11,163 bases of DNA from an uncultured Hungatella sp. (GCA_910588325.1 CAJUPP010000094.1:1-11163), one strand, 5' to 3'; counted from the first letter of the stretch, positions 1 to 6,428 are shown. Notes: generated by a model not told the origin, from the sequence alone. Numbers and translations are program-made.

Positions 1-2
1 GG

Positions 3-908
3 ATGGTGGGAACGTACCGCATTGAGATACCGGAGGCCAACGCACCGGCATTTGTGCGGGAGGATGAACTGGCAGAGCGGGATGTGGAGAGGGGGACTAT
101 CTGGGTAACGAAATATGGGCTGAAAGCCTTTTCACCCATTGCAAAAAATTATCCGTATAATGATTATGATGATTTTGGCGTATCAAGAAGTTATGGGTTT
201 AAGAGACAGCACTTAGGACATGATATGATGGGGCAGGTAGGTACGCCGGTGATCGCTGTGGAATCCGGGCGGGTAGAAGCCATAGGTTGGAATCAGTACG
301 GTGGATGGAGGCTGGGAATCCGCAGTCTGGACGGAAAAAGGTATTACTACTATGCGCATCTGAGGAAGAATTATCCTTATCACAAATCCCTGCAGGAAGG
401 AAGTCTGGTGCAGGCAGGAGATGTAATTGGATATCTTGGAAGAACAGGATACAGCAGAACGGAAAATACCAATAACATTGATGAGCCCCATCTTCATTTT
501 GGAATTCAGCTGATTTTTGATGAATCCCAGAAAGATGGAAATAATGAGATATGGATTGACTGCTATGAAATTACCAAGTTTTTGACAATGAGCCGTTCGG
601 AAACGGTGAAAGATCAGGAGACAAAGGAATATTACCGGGTATACCAGATGGCAGACCCGGATATTCCCGGCGGCCCCATAGAGCAGAAGATGCCGATGAA
701 GGATAAAACGCCAGAAGAAAATATGGCTGAACCAGAGAGCAGGGCTGAACCAGAAAGCAAAGCTGAACCAGAGAGCAGGGCTGAACCAGAAAGCAGAGCT
801 GAACCAGAGAGCAGGGCTGAACCAGAAAGCAAAGCTGAACCAGAGAGCAGGGCTGAACTGGAAAGCAGAGCTGAGGCGCAGCAGCAACCGGTTATGTCAA
901 GGGGATGA
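3..908 (+). CDS. M23 family (LytM-type) metallopeptidase, probably 5'-partial
   Basis: M23 peptidases are zinc endopeptidases that cut peptide cross-links in peptidoglycan, normally outside the membrane. The zinc signature is intact in the visible part: HLGHD (H70 and D74, counting from the ATG at 3), YAHL (H119) and HLHFG (H163, H165). The Gly-rich strands VESGRVEAIG and GDVIGYLGRTG also fit the LytM fold. Residues 199-241 form a linker, and residues 242-289 are eight tandem AEPES(R/K) hexapeptides, hydrophilic and probably disordered. No signal peptide or transmembrane segment is visible and no ribosome binding site can be seen, because the ATG lies two bases from the window edge. The true start is therefore probably upstream, outside the window. 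The 3' end overlaps the convergent hydrolase gene by 17 bp. Family assignment is firm; the exact bond cleaved is unknown. Confidence 0.9.
   Translation: MVGTYRIEIPEANAPAFVREDELAERDVERGTIWVTKYGLKAFSPIAKNYPYNDYDDFGVSRSYGFKRQHLGHDMMGQVGTPVIAVESGRVEAIGWNQYGGWRLGIRSLDGKRYYYYAHLRKNYPYHKSLQEGSLVQAGDVIGYLGRTGYSRTENTNNIDEPHLHFGIQLIFDESQKDGNNEIWIDCYEITKFLTMSRSETVKDQETKEYYRVYQMADPDIPGGPIEQKMPMKDKTPEENMAEPESRAEPESKAEPESRAEPESRAEPESRAEPESKAEPESRAELESRAEAQQQPVMSRG
726..869 (+). repeat. In-frame tandem repeat, 8 x 18 bp (4 x 36 bp)
   Basis: Eight consecutive 18-bp units encode AEPESR or AEPESK; the last reads AELESR. At DNA level odd units carry GAGAGCAGG and even units carry GAAAGCA(A/G)A, so the array is really four copies of a 36-bp dimer. 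This points to expansion by duplication of 36-bp blocks. All unit lengths are multiples of three, so copy-number change would lengthen or shorten the tail without a frameshift. Confidence 0.95.
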
Positions 909-1701
909 TGGTCTTGTCTTCTGGTATATATAACTGTCCGGAAAAATAGGGTTTTCCTTCTTCCATATAAAGAGCCTGCCTGTTAGCAATATTTTTATCC
1001 TCCGTATGCCACAGGATCAGATTGCAGATACCTAAGGTTTCCGCCAGCTCACAGGCATCCTTTACGGTGCTGTGATTCTTCTCATAAGGTTTAAAACGTT
1101 CTCTCTGGCTATAGAGGCAGAAAGCCTCATGAGTCAGCCAGTGGCTTCCTTTGACATAGTTTATGCAGTCAGAGTTAAACGGTTCATCGCCGCAGCAGGT
1201 AAAGGTTTGTCTGTTTTCCAATGTGGTGGTGAATCCGTATTGCCTGGCTTTGGTGGAATGGATGTCAAAAAATGTTACCGGAAAGTTAAGAATGGGAAGT
1301 GTCTGGCCATCATAAACAGGTATGAGATGGATTCTCTCTCCAATCATTTTATAAAACTTTCTCTGAATCGTGAGACGGCAGATAGTGGAAATTGTTTCCG
1401 GAAGCTCCTCATGACAGTAAATATTCAGATCTCCCTCATACAATCCGTTTTTCATCCTTGTAGCTATGACACGTATCAACCATACGATTCCCAGTAGATG
1501 GTCCGTGTGCTCATGGGTGATAAAAATATGATGAATATTGGACAATTCCACATCCATATCTTCCAAAATTCTTAAAATGCCGTTTCCGCCGCCGGTATCT
1601 ACCATGAAGAACCGGTTCTCGGAATTTTGAATAGCGAAGCAGGTATTGTAGCATCGTGTTACGGTGGCATTGCCGGTTCCGAATACATAAAGCTGATCCA
1701 T
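892..1701 (-). CDS. MBL-fold metallohydrolase, RNase Z-like
   Basis: A 269-residue metallo-beta-lactamase-fold protein. Visible motifs, counted from the chosen start, are the N-terminal strand VFGTGNATVTRCYNTC (6-21), VDTGGGNG (34-41), the dinuclear metal motif HEHTDH (63-68), CCGDEP with D172 (169-174), KNHST (208-212) and WHTED with H232. The order of motifs and the HST...A..A..LG..NL block before the last histidine resemble RNase Z (ElaC) and its relatives, which act on RNA 3' ends or on phosphodiesters. The last motif departs from the usual RNase Z form, so the substrate is left open. The start is set at 1701 because AGGAGG (complement of 1709-1714) lies 7 nt upstream; an ATG at 1725 precedes this site and is less likely. 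No signal peptide is seen, so it is probably cytoplasmic. It is transcribed divergently from fbp and converges with the M23 gene. Confidence 0.85.
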   Translation of the reverse strand: MDQLYVFGTGNATVTRCYNTCFAIQNSENRFFMVDTGGGNGILRILEDMDVELSNIHHIFITHEHTDHLLGIVWLIRVIATRMKNGLYEGDLNIYCHEELPETISTICRLTIQRKFYKMIGERIHLIPVYDGQTLPILNFPVTFFDIHSTKARQYGFTTTLENRQTFTCCGDEPFNSDCINYVKGSHWLTHEAFCLYSQRERFKPYEKNHSTVKDACELAETLGICNLILWHTEDKNIANRQALYMEEGKPYFSGQLYIPEDKTIIPLT

Positions 1702-1741
1702 AATAAACCCTCCTGTTCCAATCATGTACTTTTGTAAAAAC

Positions 1742-1770
1742 TTTTCAATTCCTTTTATTTATGTTACTAT
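1742..1770 (+). promoter_or_regulatory. Possible weak promoter for fbp
   Basis: TTTTCA (1742-1747) and TACTAT (1765-1770) are separated by 17 nt in an AT-rich block of the divergent spacer. Each hexamer matches the sigma-A consensus at only four of six positions. An overlapping TATAAG at 1768-1773 is a better -10 but has a poorer -35 partner. The leader to the fbp start would be about 115 nt. Confidence 0.3.
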
Positions 1771-1890
1771 AAGATAAGAAAAATAGCAATGAGTCAGCAA
1801 GGGCCAGGCCTTTTTCACGGGACAGGGGGTTGCACCGGATGCAGAAGGAAAGACATGGCTCTGTAAGACTATAAAACAGGAGGAATGAAA

Positions 1891-3825
1891 ATGAGGGATG
1901 TAGCATATTTAAGGCTTTTAGCACGGGAGTACCCTACCATCAAGGCTGCCGGAAGCGAGATCATCAACTTGACAGCGATTCAGGGGCTCCCTAAAGGAAC
2001 CGAGTACTTTTTCAGTGATTTGCATGGGGAGCATGAGGCATTTATCCATCTTTTGAGGAGTTCATCGGGAATTATCCGTGAAAAGATTAAGGAGACATTT
2101 GGGTATGTGATTCCTGAGGCAGAAGAGGAGGAACTGGCCAATCTGATTTATTATCCGGACAAGGTATTGAATCAGATTGTACAAGCAGGCAATGATACGG
2201 AGGACTGGAAGACCATTACCATATACAGGCTGCTGCAGATTTGTAAGGTGGTTTCTTCCAAATATACCCGTTCCAAAGTCCGCAAGAAACTTCCGCCGGA
2301 TTTTGCCTATATTGTTGATGAGATGCTGCATGTGGATTACAATGCGGATAATAAGAAAATGTTTTACAGTGAGATTGTCCGCTCCATTATTGATGTGGGG
2401 ATTGCCGGGGAGTTTATCTGTGCGCTGTGTGAACTGATTCAGAGCCTGACTATAGACAGCCTGCATATTATCGGTGATATTTTTGACAGAGGGCCCAGAG
2501 CGGATCTGATTATGAATGAACTGATGAATTTCCATGATGTGGATATTCAGTGGGGGAATCATGATATCTCCTGGATGGGAGCTGCCACAGGGAATTTGGC
2601 CTGCATCTGCAATGTACTCCGCATTGCCATCAGCTATAACAGTTTTGATGTGCTGGAGGATGGGTATGGGATTAACTTACGTCCTTTGTCTATGTTTGCG
2701 GCCAATGCCTACCGAGACGATTCGTGCGAGAGATTTGCACCTCATATTCTGGATCAGAACATCTATGATGCAGTAGACCCGGGGCTGGCGGCTAAAATGC
2801 ACAAGGCCATTGCAGTAATTCAGTTTAAGGTGGAGGGGCAGATTATCAAGCGTCACCCGGAGTACGGGATGGATCACAGGAGGCTTTTGGAACAGGTTGA
2901 CTTTGAAAAGGGGACGGTTACAGTAGAAGGCAAGGAATATCCTATGCTGGATATGAAATTCCCCACCGTAAATCCAAAGGATCCGCTGGCATTGACAAAG
3001 GAGGAGGAAGAGCTGCTTCACACATTGAAGGCATCCTTCCGTCACAGCGGGCTTTTGCAGCGTCATATTAAGTTTATTTATTCTCATGGGGCGATGTATA
3101 AGGCTTACAATAATAATCTGCTGTACCATGGATGTATTCCTATGAAAAAAGATGGGAACTTTGAGTCCATCACGTATTCCGGAAAGCCATATTCCGGAAA
3201 AGCATTGATGGATGTTATCAATAAGGTGGTTCAGGGGGCGTATTCTCTTGCGGAGAATCATCCGGATAAGGAGACAGCAAGGGATTTTATGTGGTATCTG
3301 TGGTGCGGAGCAAAGTCGCCGCTGTTTGGGAAGGACAAGATGACCACGTTTGAGCATTATTTTATAGCAGATCATGCTACTCATAAAGAATCTATGAATC
3401 CTTATTATCAGCTGAGTGTGAAGGAAGAGTACTGCGATAAGATTCTGAAGGAATTTGGGCTTACTACGCGGGGCGCCCATATTATTAACGGACATGTGCC
3501 TGTGAAACTGAAGGACGGGGAGACGCCTGTGAAGGCAGGGGGGAAACTGTTTATCATAGACGGAGGTCTTTCCAAGGCATATCAGAGTAAGACAGGAATC
3601 GCAGGATATACATTGATTTATAATTCCAATCATCTGGCATTGGCGGAGCATATGCCTTTCTGTCCGGGAAAGAAGAATACTCCTAAGGTGACGATTGTGG
3701 AGAAGATGCAGTCCCGGGTGATGGTAGGAGACACGGATTTGGGGATAGAGCTGGGAGAGAGGATTGAAGATTTGAAGGAACTGGTGGCGGCATATAGGGA
3801 AGGGATACTAAAAGAGAAGGTTTAA
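1891..3825 (+). CDS. fbp: Fructose-1,6-bisphosphatase class III
   Basis: Hydrolyses fructose 1,6-bisphosphate to fructose 6-phosphate and phosphate (EC 3.1.3.11), the committed step of gluconeogenesis, in the cytoplasm. The 644-residue protein has the size and signature of the Firmicutes-specific class III enzyme (B. subtilis Fbp type), which is built on a metallophosphoesterase core. Visible metal-site motifs are SDLHGEHEAF (D43, H45), GDIFDRGPRAD (from residue 195) and GNHD (from residue 222). NGHVPVK (533-539) and IIDGG (555-559) follow in the C-terminal half. The ATG at 1891 is chosen because AGGAGG at 1878-1883 lies 7 nt upstream; the in-frame ATG at 1885 is only 1 nt from it. It appears monocistronic: the next gene has its own promoter, although I see no clear terminator after the stop. 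The assignment is very secure. Confidence 0.97.
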   Translation: MRDVAYLRLLAREYPTIKAAGSEIINLTAIQGLPKGTEYFFSDLHGEHEAFIHLLRSSSGIIREKIKETFGYVIPEAEEEELANLIYYPDKVLNQIVQAGNDTEDWKTITIYRLLQICKVVSSKYTRSKVRKKLPPDFAYIVDEMLHVDYNADNKKMFYSEIVRSIIDVGIAGEFICALCELIQSLTIDSLHIIGDIFDRGPRADLIMNELMNFHDVDIQWGNHDISWMGAATGNLACICNVLRIAISYNSFDVLEDGYGINLRPLSMFAANAYRDDSCERFAPHILDQNIYDAVDPGLAAKMHKAIAVIQFKVEGQIIKRHPEYGMDHRRLLEQVDFEKGTVTVEGKEYPMLDMKFPTVNPKDPLALTKEEEELLHTLKASFRHSGLLQRHIKFIYSHGAMYKAYNNNLLYHGCIPMKKDGNFESITYSGKPYSGKALMDVINKVVQGAYSLAENHPDKETARDFMWYLWCGAKSPLFGKDKMTTFEHYFIADHATHKESMNPYYQLSVKEEYCDKILKEFGLTTRGAHIINGHVPVKLKDGETPVKAGGKLFIIDGGLSKAYQSKTGIAGYTLIYNSNHLALAEHMPFCPGKKNTPKVTIVEKMQSRVMVGDTDLGIELGERIEDLKELVAAYREGILKEKV

Positions 3826-3917
3826 GCAGCAGTTTTAAGAATGTAATAGTTCAGATAGGTCTGCGCACCGACCGTACGAAAATATGGCGGCTTAAGAATT
3901 ATTTTAGAAAGAGGTTC

Positions 3918-3946
3918 TTTACCAGAGATAATGGACATGATATACT
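3918..3946 (+). promoter_or_regulatory. Sigma-A-type promoter for the HAAS-domain gene
   Basis: TTTACC (3918-3923, four of six consensus bases) and TATACT (3941-3946, five of six) with a 17-nt spacer lie about 100 nt upstream of the HAAS gene start. The remainder of the 218-bp gap after fbp shows no hairpin, tRNA or small gene that I can support. Confidence 0.55.
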
Positions 3947-4043
3947 ATTCCCATAATCCATAAGAAACAAGATAACGCAAGAGAAGGTTCGAGCATAGAT
4001 TGCAGGATACTCATGCAGAAATGGAAGGTTGAAGGAGAATTTC

Positions 4044-4535
4044 ATGAGAAAAGAGGAATTTCTTCAGAGTCTGCGCAGGGCACTGAGTGGGGATGTGCCG
4101 CCCAGGGTGATTGAGGAAAATATAAGATATTATGACAGTTATATTACAAGCGAGGTGCAAAAAGGGCGAACGGAGGAAGAGGTCACCGCGGAGATCGGGG
4201 ATCCCCGTCTGATTGCCAAGACGATTGAAGACACGACTGACGGAGCAGAGGAGAACGCATACAACGCTTATAACGGGTCTTACACCTATGAGGATTCCGG
4301 ACGCAGCACCGATGATATGGGAGATACAGGATCTTATGAGAATCGGGGATCATTTCACTATATTGACTTGAGTAAGTGGTACTGGAAACTTCTGATTATA
4401 GCGATGGTATTTGCTGTTTTATACCTGGTATTTGCGATTGTGGGCGGTATTTTGTCACTGCTGGCCCCGATTCTTCTGCCTCTTCTTGCGATCTGGATGG
4501 TAATAACGATTGTGCGTATGAATCATCGACGATAA
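4044..4535 (+). CDS. HAAS domain (DUF1700) membrane protein
   Basis: A 163-residue protein. Residues 1-65 form the helical HAAS/DUF1700 module: MRKEEFLQSL, then an ENIRYYDSYI block, and IGDPRLIAKTI at the end, which is the characteristic G-x-P signature. A polar, Tyr/Asn/Gly-rich linker (66-110) leads to a hydrophobic segment at about 113-157, long enough for two membrane spans, and a basic tail HRR. In many Firmicutes HAAS proteins sit beside a PadR-type regulator and are thought to act with it at the membrane, but no such neighbour is present here. The ATG at 4044 is chosen because AAGGAG (4032-4037) lies 6 nt upstream; a TTG at 4029 is in frame but would place the ribosome site inside the gene. 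It has its own promoter and a strong terminator, so it is probably expressed alone. Its cellular role is unknown. Confidence 0.8.
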   Translation: MRKEEFLQSLRRALSGDVPPRVIEENIRYYDSYITSEVQKGRTEEEVTAEIGDPRLIAKTIEDTTDGAEENAYNAYNGSYTYEDSGRSTDDMGDTGSYENRGSFHYIDLSKWYWKLLIIAMVFAVLYLVFAIVGGILSLLAPILLPLLAIWMVITIVRMNHRR

Positions 4536-4574
4536 AGGAATGAAACTTTAAAAAAGCATAGGCATAACATGTGT

Positions 4575-4632
4575 GCCGCGGATTTTTGCATGCCGTAACT
4601 GGCAGGAGCAAAAATCCGCGGCATTTTTGTTT
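4575..4632 (+). terminator. Strong intrinsic terminator after the HAAS gene
   Basis: A perfect 15-bp stem pairs 4575-4589 (GCCGCGGATTTTTGC) with 4608-4622. A second small stem, TGCC (4591-4594) with GGCA (4601-4604), caps it. The T-rich run ATTTTTGTTT follows directly. It lies 40 nt after the HAAS stop and should isolate that gene from the wall hydrolase downstream. Confidence 0.95.
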
Positions 4633-4692
4633 CTGCGGGCGGCAAAAGGTAATAACTGGTAATATTAATTTAACATTTATGGAAGTATTTGC

Positions 4693-4721
4693 TTGACAAA
4701 TTAATAAAAATAAAATATAAT
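4693..4721 (+). promoter_or_regulatory. Perfect-consensus sigma-A promoter for the NlpC/P60 gene
   Basis: TTGACA (4693-4698) and TATAAT (4716-4721) match the consensus at all twelve positions with the ideal 17-nt spacer, in strongly AT-rich surroundings. Transcription would start near 4728, giving a leader of about 130 nt. High basal expression is inferred. Confidence 0.92.
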
Positions 4722-4791
4722 TCTAAATGTAGTTAACACTTTTGTAAAAATTAAAACAGAAATTTAACGAATTTATGACAATACAAAGAGA

Positions 4792-4809
4792 CTGGCTGTA
4801 GACAGCCAG
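4792..4809 (+). other. Leader hairpin upstream of the NlpC/P60 gene
   Basis: CTGGCTGT (4792-4799) and ACAGCCAG (4802-4809) are exact inverse complements separated by two bases, so at least six base pairs can form in the leader RNA. It ends about 40 nt before the ribosome binding site and is not followed by a T-run, so it is not a terminator. It could stabilise the mRNA or bind a protein; no known riboswitch was recognised around it. Confidence 0.5.
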
Positions 4810-4859
4810 GAAAAGACAACAGATAGAAAAATGTATAGGATGCATCAGTGGAGGACACT

Positions 4860-5624
4860 ATGAGAATAAGACGATTATATCAGGGCATCGGTTTGGCAGC
4901 TGTGTGCGGGTGTTTTACGGCTTTGTATTCAGGACAGGCTATGGCGGCATATTCAGATTTAAGCGGACCGGGAGCAGAATACAGCAATTATGTAGCGGCA
5001 GTCGAGGAAGGAAATCCAGCGATTTATGTATCTATGGATTCCTATGATGTGTTGAGAGAGGCAAAGGCCGGGGATTATTACCAGATTTTGGGAGATGAGG
5101 GTTCCGGATGGGTAGAGATCCAGGTTGGTGATACGGTGGGATATATTTCTACGAATTCCGGAGTTTCGGTTATTAATGTTGAAGAACTGGAAGGTTCCGG
5201 TGCGGGCGCCAAGGTGGAAGACAAAATTACAGAGACGGCAAATGAGCAGGTGTCCGAAACACGGAGACAGAATTTAGTAAGCTACGCTCTTCAGTTTTTG
5301 GGATGTGCGTACAGGGATGCAGGAAGCAGTCCAAGCACAGGATTTGACTGTTCTGGATTCGTAAGCTATGTTATGAGAAACGGAGCCGGAGTTTCATTGA
5401 ACCGCAGTTCCAGGGCCCAGGCAACCCAGGGAGCTGCCATCAGTTCAGACCAGATGAGACCAGGCGATTTGATTTTTTACGGAAATGGAAATTCTATCAA
5501 TCACGTGAGTATGTATATCGGTGACGGACAAGTAGTCCATGCTTCTACATATAAGACTGGAGTGAAGACATCTCCCTGGAATTACCGCACTCCGATTCGA
5601 ATTGTAAATGTTTTGGGAGATTGA
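4860..5624 (+). CDS. Secreted SH3-domain NlpC/P60 peptidoglycan hydrolase
   Basis: NlpC/P60 enzymes are cysteine peptidases that cut peptide stems of peptidoglycan. The 254-residue protein starts with a signal peptide (MRIRR, a hydrophobic core, then GQAMA before AYSDL, cleavage near residue 29). Residues about 50-107 look like a bacterial SH3 domain (YVSMDSYDVLREAKAG, GWVEIQVGDTVGYI). A polar, Glu-rich linker (108-135) leads to the catalytic domain with FDCSGFV (C164), NHVSMYIG (H215) and VVHAST (H227), the complete Cys-His-His set. The ATG at 4860 follows GGAGG (4850-4854) by 5 nt; a GTG at 4848 is in frame but would overlap this site. It is preceded by a consensus promoter. No terminator separates it from the small Asn-rich gene 73 nt downstream, so the two are probably cotranscribed. 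The exact cleavage site in the wall is not predictable. Confidence 0.93.
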   Translation: MRIRRLYQGIGLAAVCGCFTALYSGQAMAAYSDLSGPGAEYSNYVAAVEEGNPAIYVSMDSYDVLREAKAGDYYQILGDEGSGWVEIQVGDTVGYISTNSGVSVINVEELEGSGAGAKVEDKITETANEQVSETRRQNLVSYALQFLGCAYRDAGSSPSTGFDCSGFVSYVMRNGAGVSLNRSSRAQATQGAAISSDQMRPGDLIFYGNGNSINHVSMYIGDGQVVHASTYKTGVKTSPWNYRTPIRIVNVLGD

Positions 5625-5697
5625 GGTATAAAATTTTGTGTATGAGCCATACTACTCCTGTAACAAAAAATATTTCTTTTTTAGGAGGTACCATACT

Positions 5698-5877
5698 ATG
5701 GCAAGAAATAGCTACAATGATATGGATGACTGCAGAAACAACAACCAGAACAACAATCAGAATAACAGCCAGAACAGCAATCAGAACAACAGCCAAAACA
5801 ATAACCAGAACAACAGCAGCCGTAACAACAATCAGAACAGCAGCCGCAACAGCAGCCAGAACAACAATCAGAGATAA
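5698..5877 (+). CDS. Small Asn-rich low-complexity protein, unknown function
   Basis: A 59-residue protein with no recognised family. The head, MARNSYNDMDDCR, carries the only cysteine (C12) and the only acidic residues. The remainder is almost entirely Asn, Gln and Ser with a few Arg; in total I count 27 Asn, 10 Ser and 9 Gln. The pattern is an irregular NNNQNNSQ repeat, with no signal peptide, membrane span or hydrophobic core, so it is probably disordered. That it is a real gene is supported by a textbook AGGAGG (5683-5688) 9 nt before the ATG and an intrinsic terminator just after the stop. An in-frame ATG at 5638 lies upstream of that ribosome site and is rejected. It lies directly after the wall hydrolase and is probably on its transcript. 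A wall-, coat- or RNA-associated role is possible but unsupported. Confidence 0.7.
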   Translation: MARNSYNDMDDCRNNNQNNNQNNSQNSNQNNSQNNNQNNSSRNNNQNSSRNSSQNNNQR

Positions 5878-5893
5878 GAGAGTAATGAACGGC

Positions 5894-5927
5894 AAAAAGC
5901 CGCCCTGTGGACATGGGGCGGCTTTTT
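5894..5927 (+). terminator. Intrinsic terminator after the Asn-rich gene
   Basis: AAAAAGCCGCCC (5894-5905) pairs perfectly with GGGCGGCTTTTT (5916-5927) around a 10-nt loop, ending in a T-run. The A-run on the left arm means it could also work on the minus strand. It closes the hydrolase/Asn-rich unit and separates it from the rhodanese gene. Confidence 0.93.
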
Positions 5928-5964
5928 ACATATACTGATAATAAAAAGAGGACAGGTAAGAATT

Positions 5965-6297
5965 ATGTGGTATCCAACCATAACCATGCGGGAATTGGAC
6001 AATTGGATTTTATATGGAAAAAATATGTATCTGGTAGATTTGAGGAACCGGGATTCTTTTGAGCGATGCCATCTGGCAGGCGCGAGAAATATTCCGTTTG
6101 AGGAATTGGAGGAACATTTGGGAGATTTGCCTGTGGATTGTCCGGTAGTTTTTTACTGTTCCAGAGGAAGCCAGAGTATGCTGGCCTGCAACCGGCTTTG
6201 TGACCAGGGATTTCAGGTGGTAAATGCAGGAGGCGGACTGATGGCATACCGGGGAAGGAACCTGATATGTTCCATTCCAGAACAATTGCCGGATTAA
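5965..6297 (+). CDS. Single-domain rhodanese-like protein
   Basis: A 110-residue single rhodanese domain. Rhodaneses carry a sulfane sulfur as a persulfide on a catalytic cysteine and pass it to acceptors. The active-site loop is CSRGSQS with C65 at its head. The other family signatures are present: VDLRN (D25), the CHLAGARNIPFEEL block (35-48) and GFQVVNAGGGLMAYRG (82-97). The protein has no signal peptide and is the usual length for a free-standing cytoplasmic domain. The ribosome site is modest (AGG at 5954-5956, 8 nt before the ATG). It follows the terminator at 5894-5927 by about 40 nt, and I could not identify a convincing promoter in that short gap. The sulfur acceptor is unknown. Confidence 0.9.
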   Translation: MWYPTITMRELDNWILYGKNMYLVDLRNRDSFERCHLAGARNIPFEELEEHLGDLPVDCPVVFYCSRGSQSMLACNRLCDQGFQVVNAGGGLMAYRGRNLICSIPEQLPD

Positions 6298-6322
6298 AGC
6301 CGTTTTTTGCCATGCAGGGAGA

Positions 6323-6402
6323 CCGGTTATGGTGCAGAATCAGTTGACAGATGACAGGATGTGGTTTTAAAATATAGTCTAGAGTTTTACCACAATAACC
6401 GG
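6323..6402. repeat. Inverted repeat flanking the five-gene operon promoter
   Basis: CCGGTTATGGTG (6323-6334) and CACAATAACCGG (6391-6402) are inverse complements at 11 of 12 positions, with 56 bp between them. The intervening DNA contains the TTGACA/TAAAAT promoter. The arrangement could be an operator pair, a structure in read-through RNA, or an invertible promoter element; sequence alone does not decide. Confidence 0.55.
6344..6373 (+). promoter_or_regulatory. Promoter for the yfcE-to-ysnB operon
   Basis: A perfect TTGACA (6344-6349) and a TAAAAT (6368-6373, five of six bases) are separated by 18 nt. The -10 lies 55 nt before the first ATG of the operon. This is the only good promoter I see before 11009, so it probably drives all five genes downstream. 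Confidence 0.7.
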
Positions 6403-6428
6403 CTGATTATGCCCAGGAGGAAATCATA

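Noticed and set aside
213..887. Long minus-strand open frames over the M23 gene, including Leu-Ser-Gly-Ser-Ala and Phe-Trp-Phe-Ser repeats
   Set aside because: They are mirror images of the in-frame 18-bp repeat on the plus strand, lack ribosome sites, and oppose a clear M23 peptidase frame.
1799..1816. Attenuator-like hairpin (AAGGGCCAGGCCTT followed by Ts) in the fbp leader
   Set aside because: Pairing requires a bulge and a very small loop, so it would hardly be stable.
3826..4043. tRNA or small RNA gene in the gap after fbp (a GTTCGAGC string recalls a T-arm)
   Set aside because: No acceptor, D-arm or anticodon stem can be built around it.
4726..4752. WalR-type operator near the NlpC/P60 promoter
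   Set aside because: TGTAGT and TGTAAA are present but 9 nt apart instead of the expected 5, and the first half deviates from the consensus.
4728..4859. c-di-AMP (ydaO) riboswitch in the leader of the NlpC/P60 gene
   Set aside because: Such riboswitches often precede wall hydrolase genes, but the leader is AT-rich and only one short hairpin is present; I could not find the conserved core.
5655..5688. Sequestration of the Asn-rich gene's ribosome site by CTCCT upstream
   Set aside because: Only five pairs plus one wobble across a 22-nt AT-rich loop; too weak to claim.
5545..5938. Minus-strand Val/Ile/Ala-rich and Cys/Gly-rich frames, and a Thr/Arg-rich plus-strand frame, over the Asn-rich gene
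   Set aside because: The AAC/CAG-rich repeats keep several frames open. The apparent membrane segment is the reverse reading of Asn and Gln codons. Only the 5698 frame has a proper ribosome site and ends just before a terminator.
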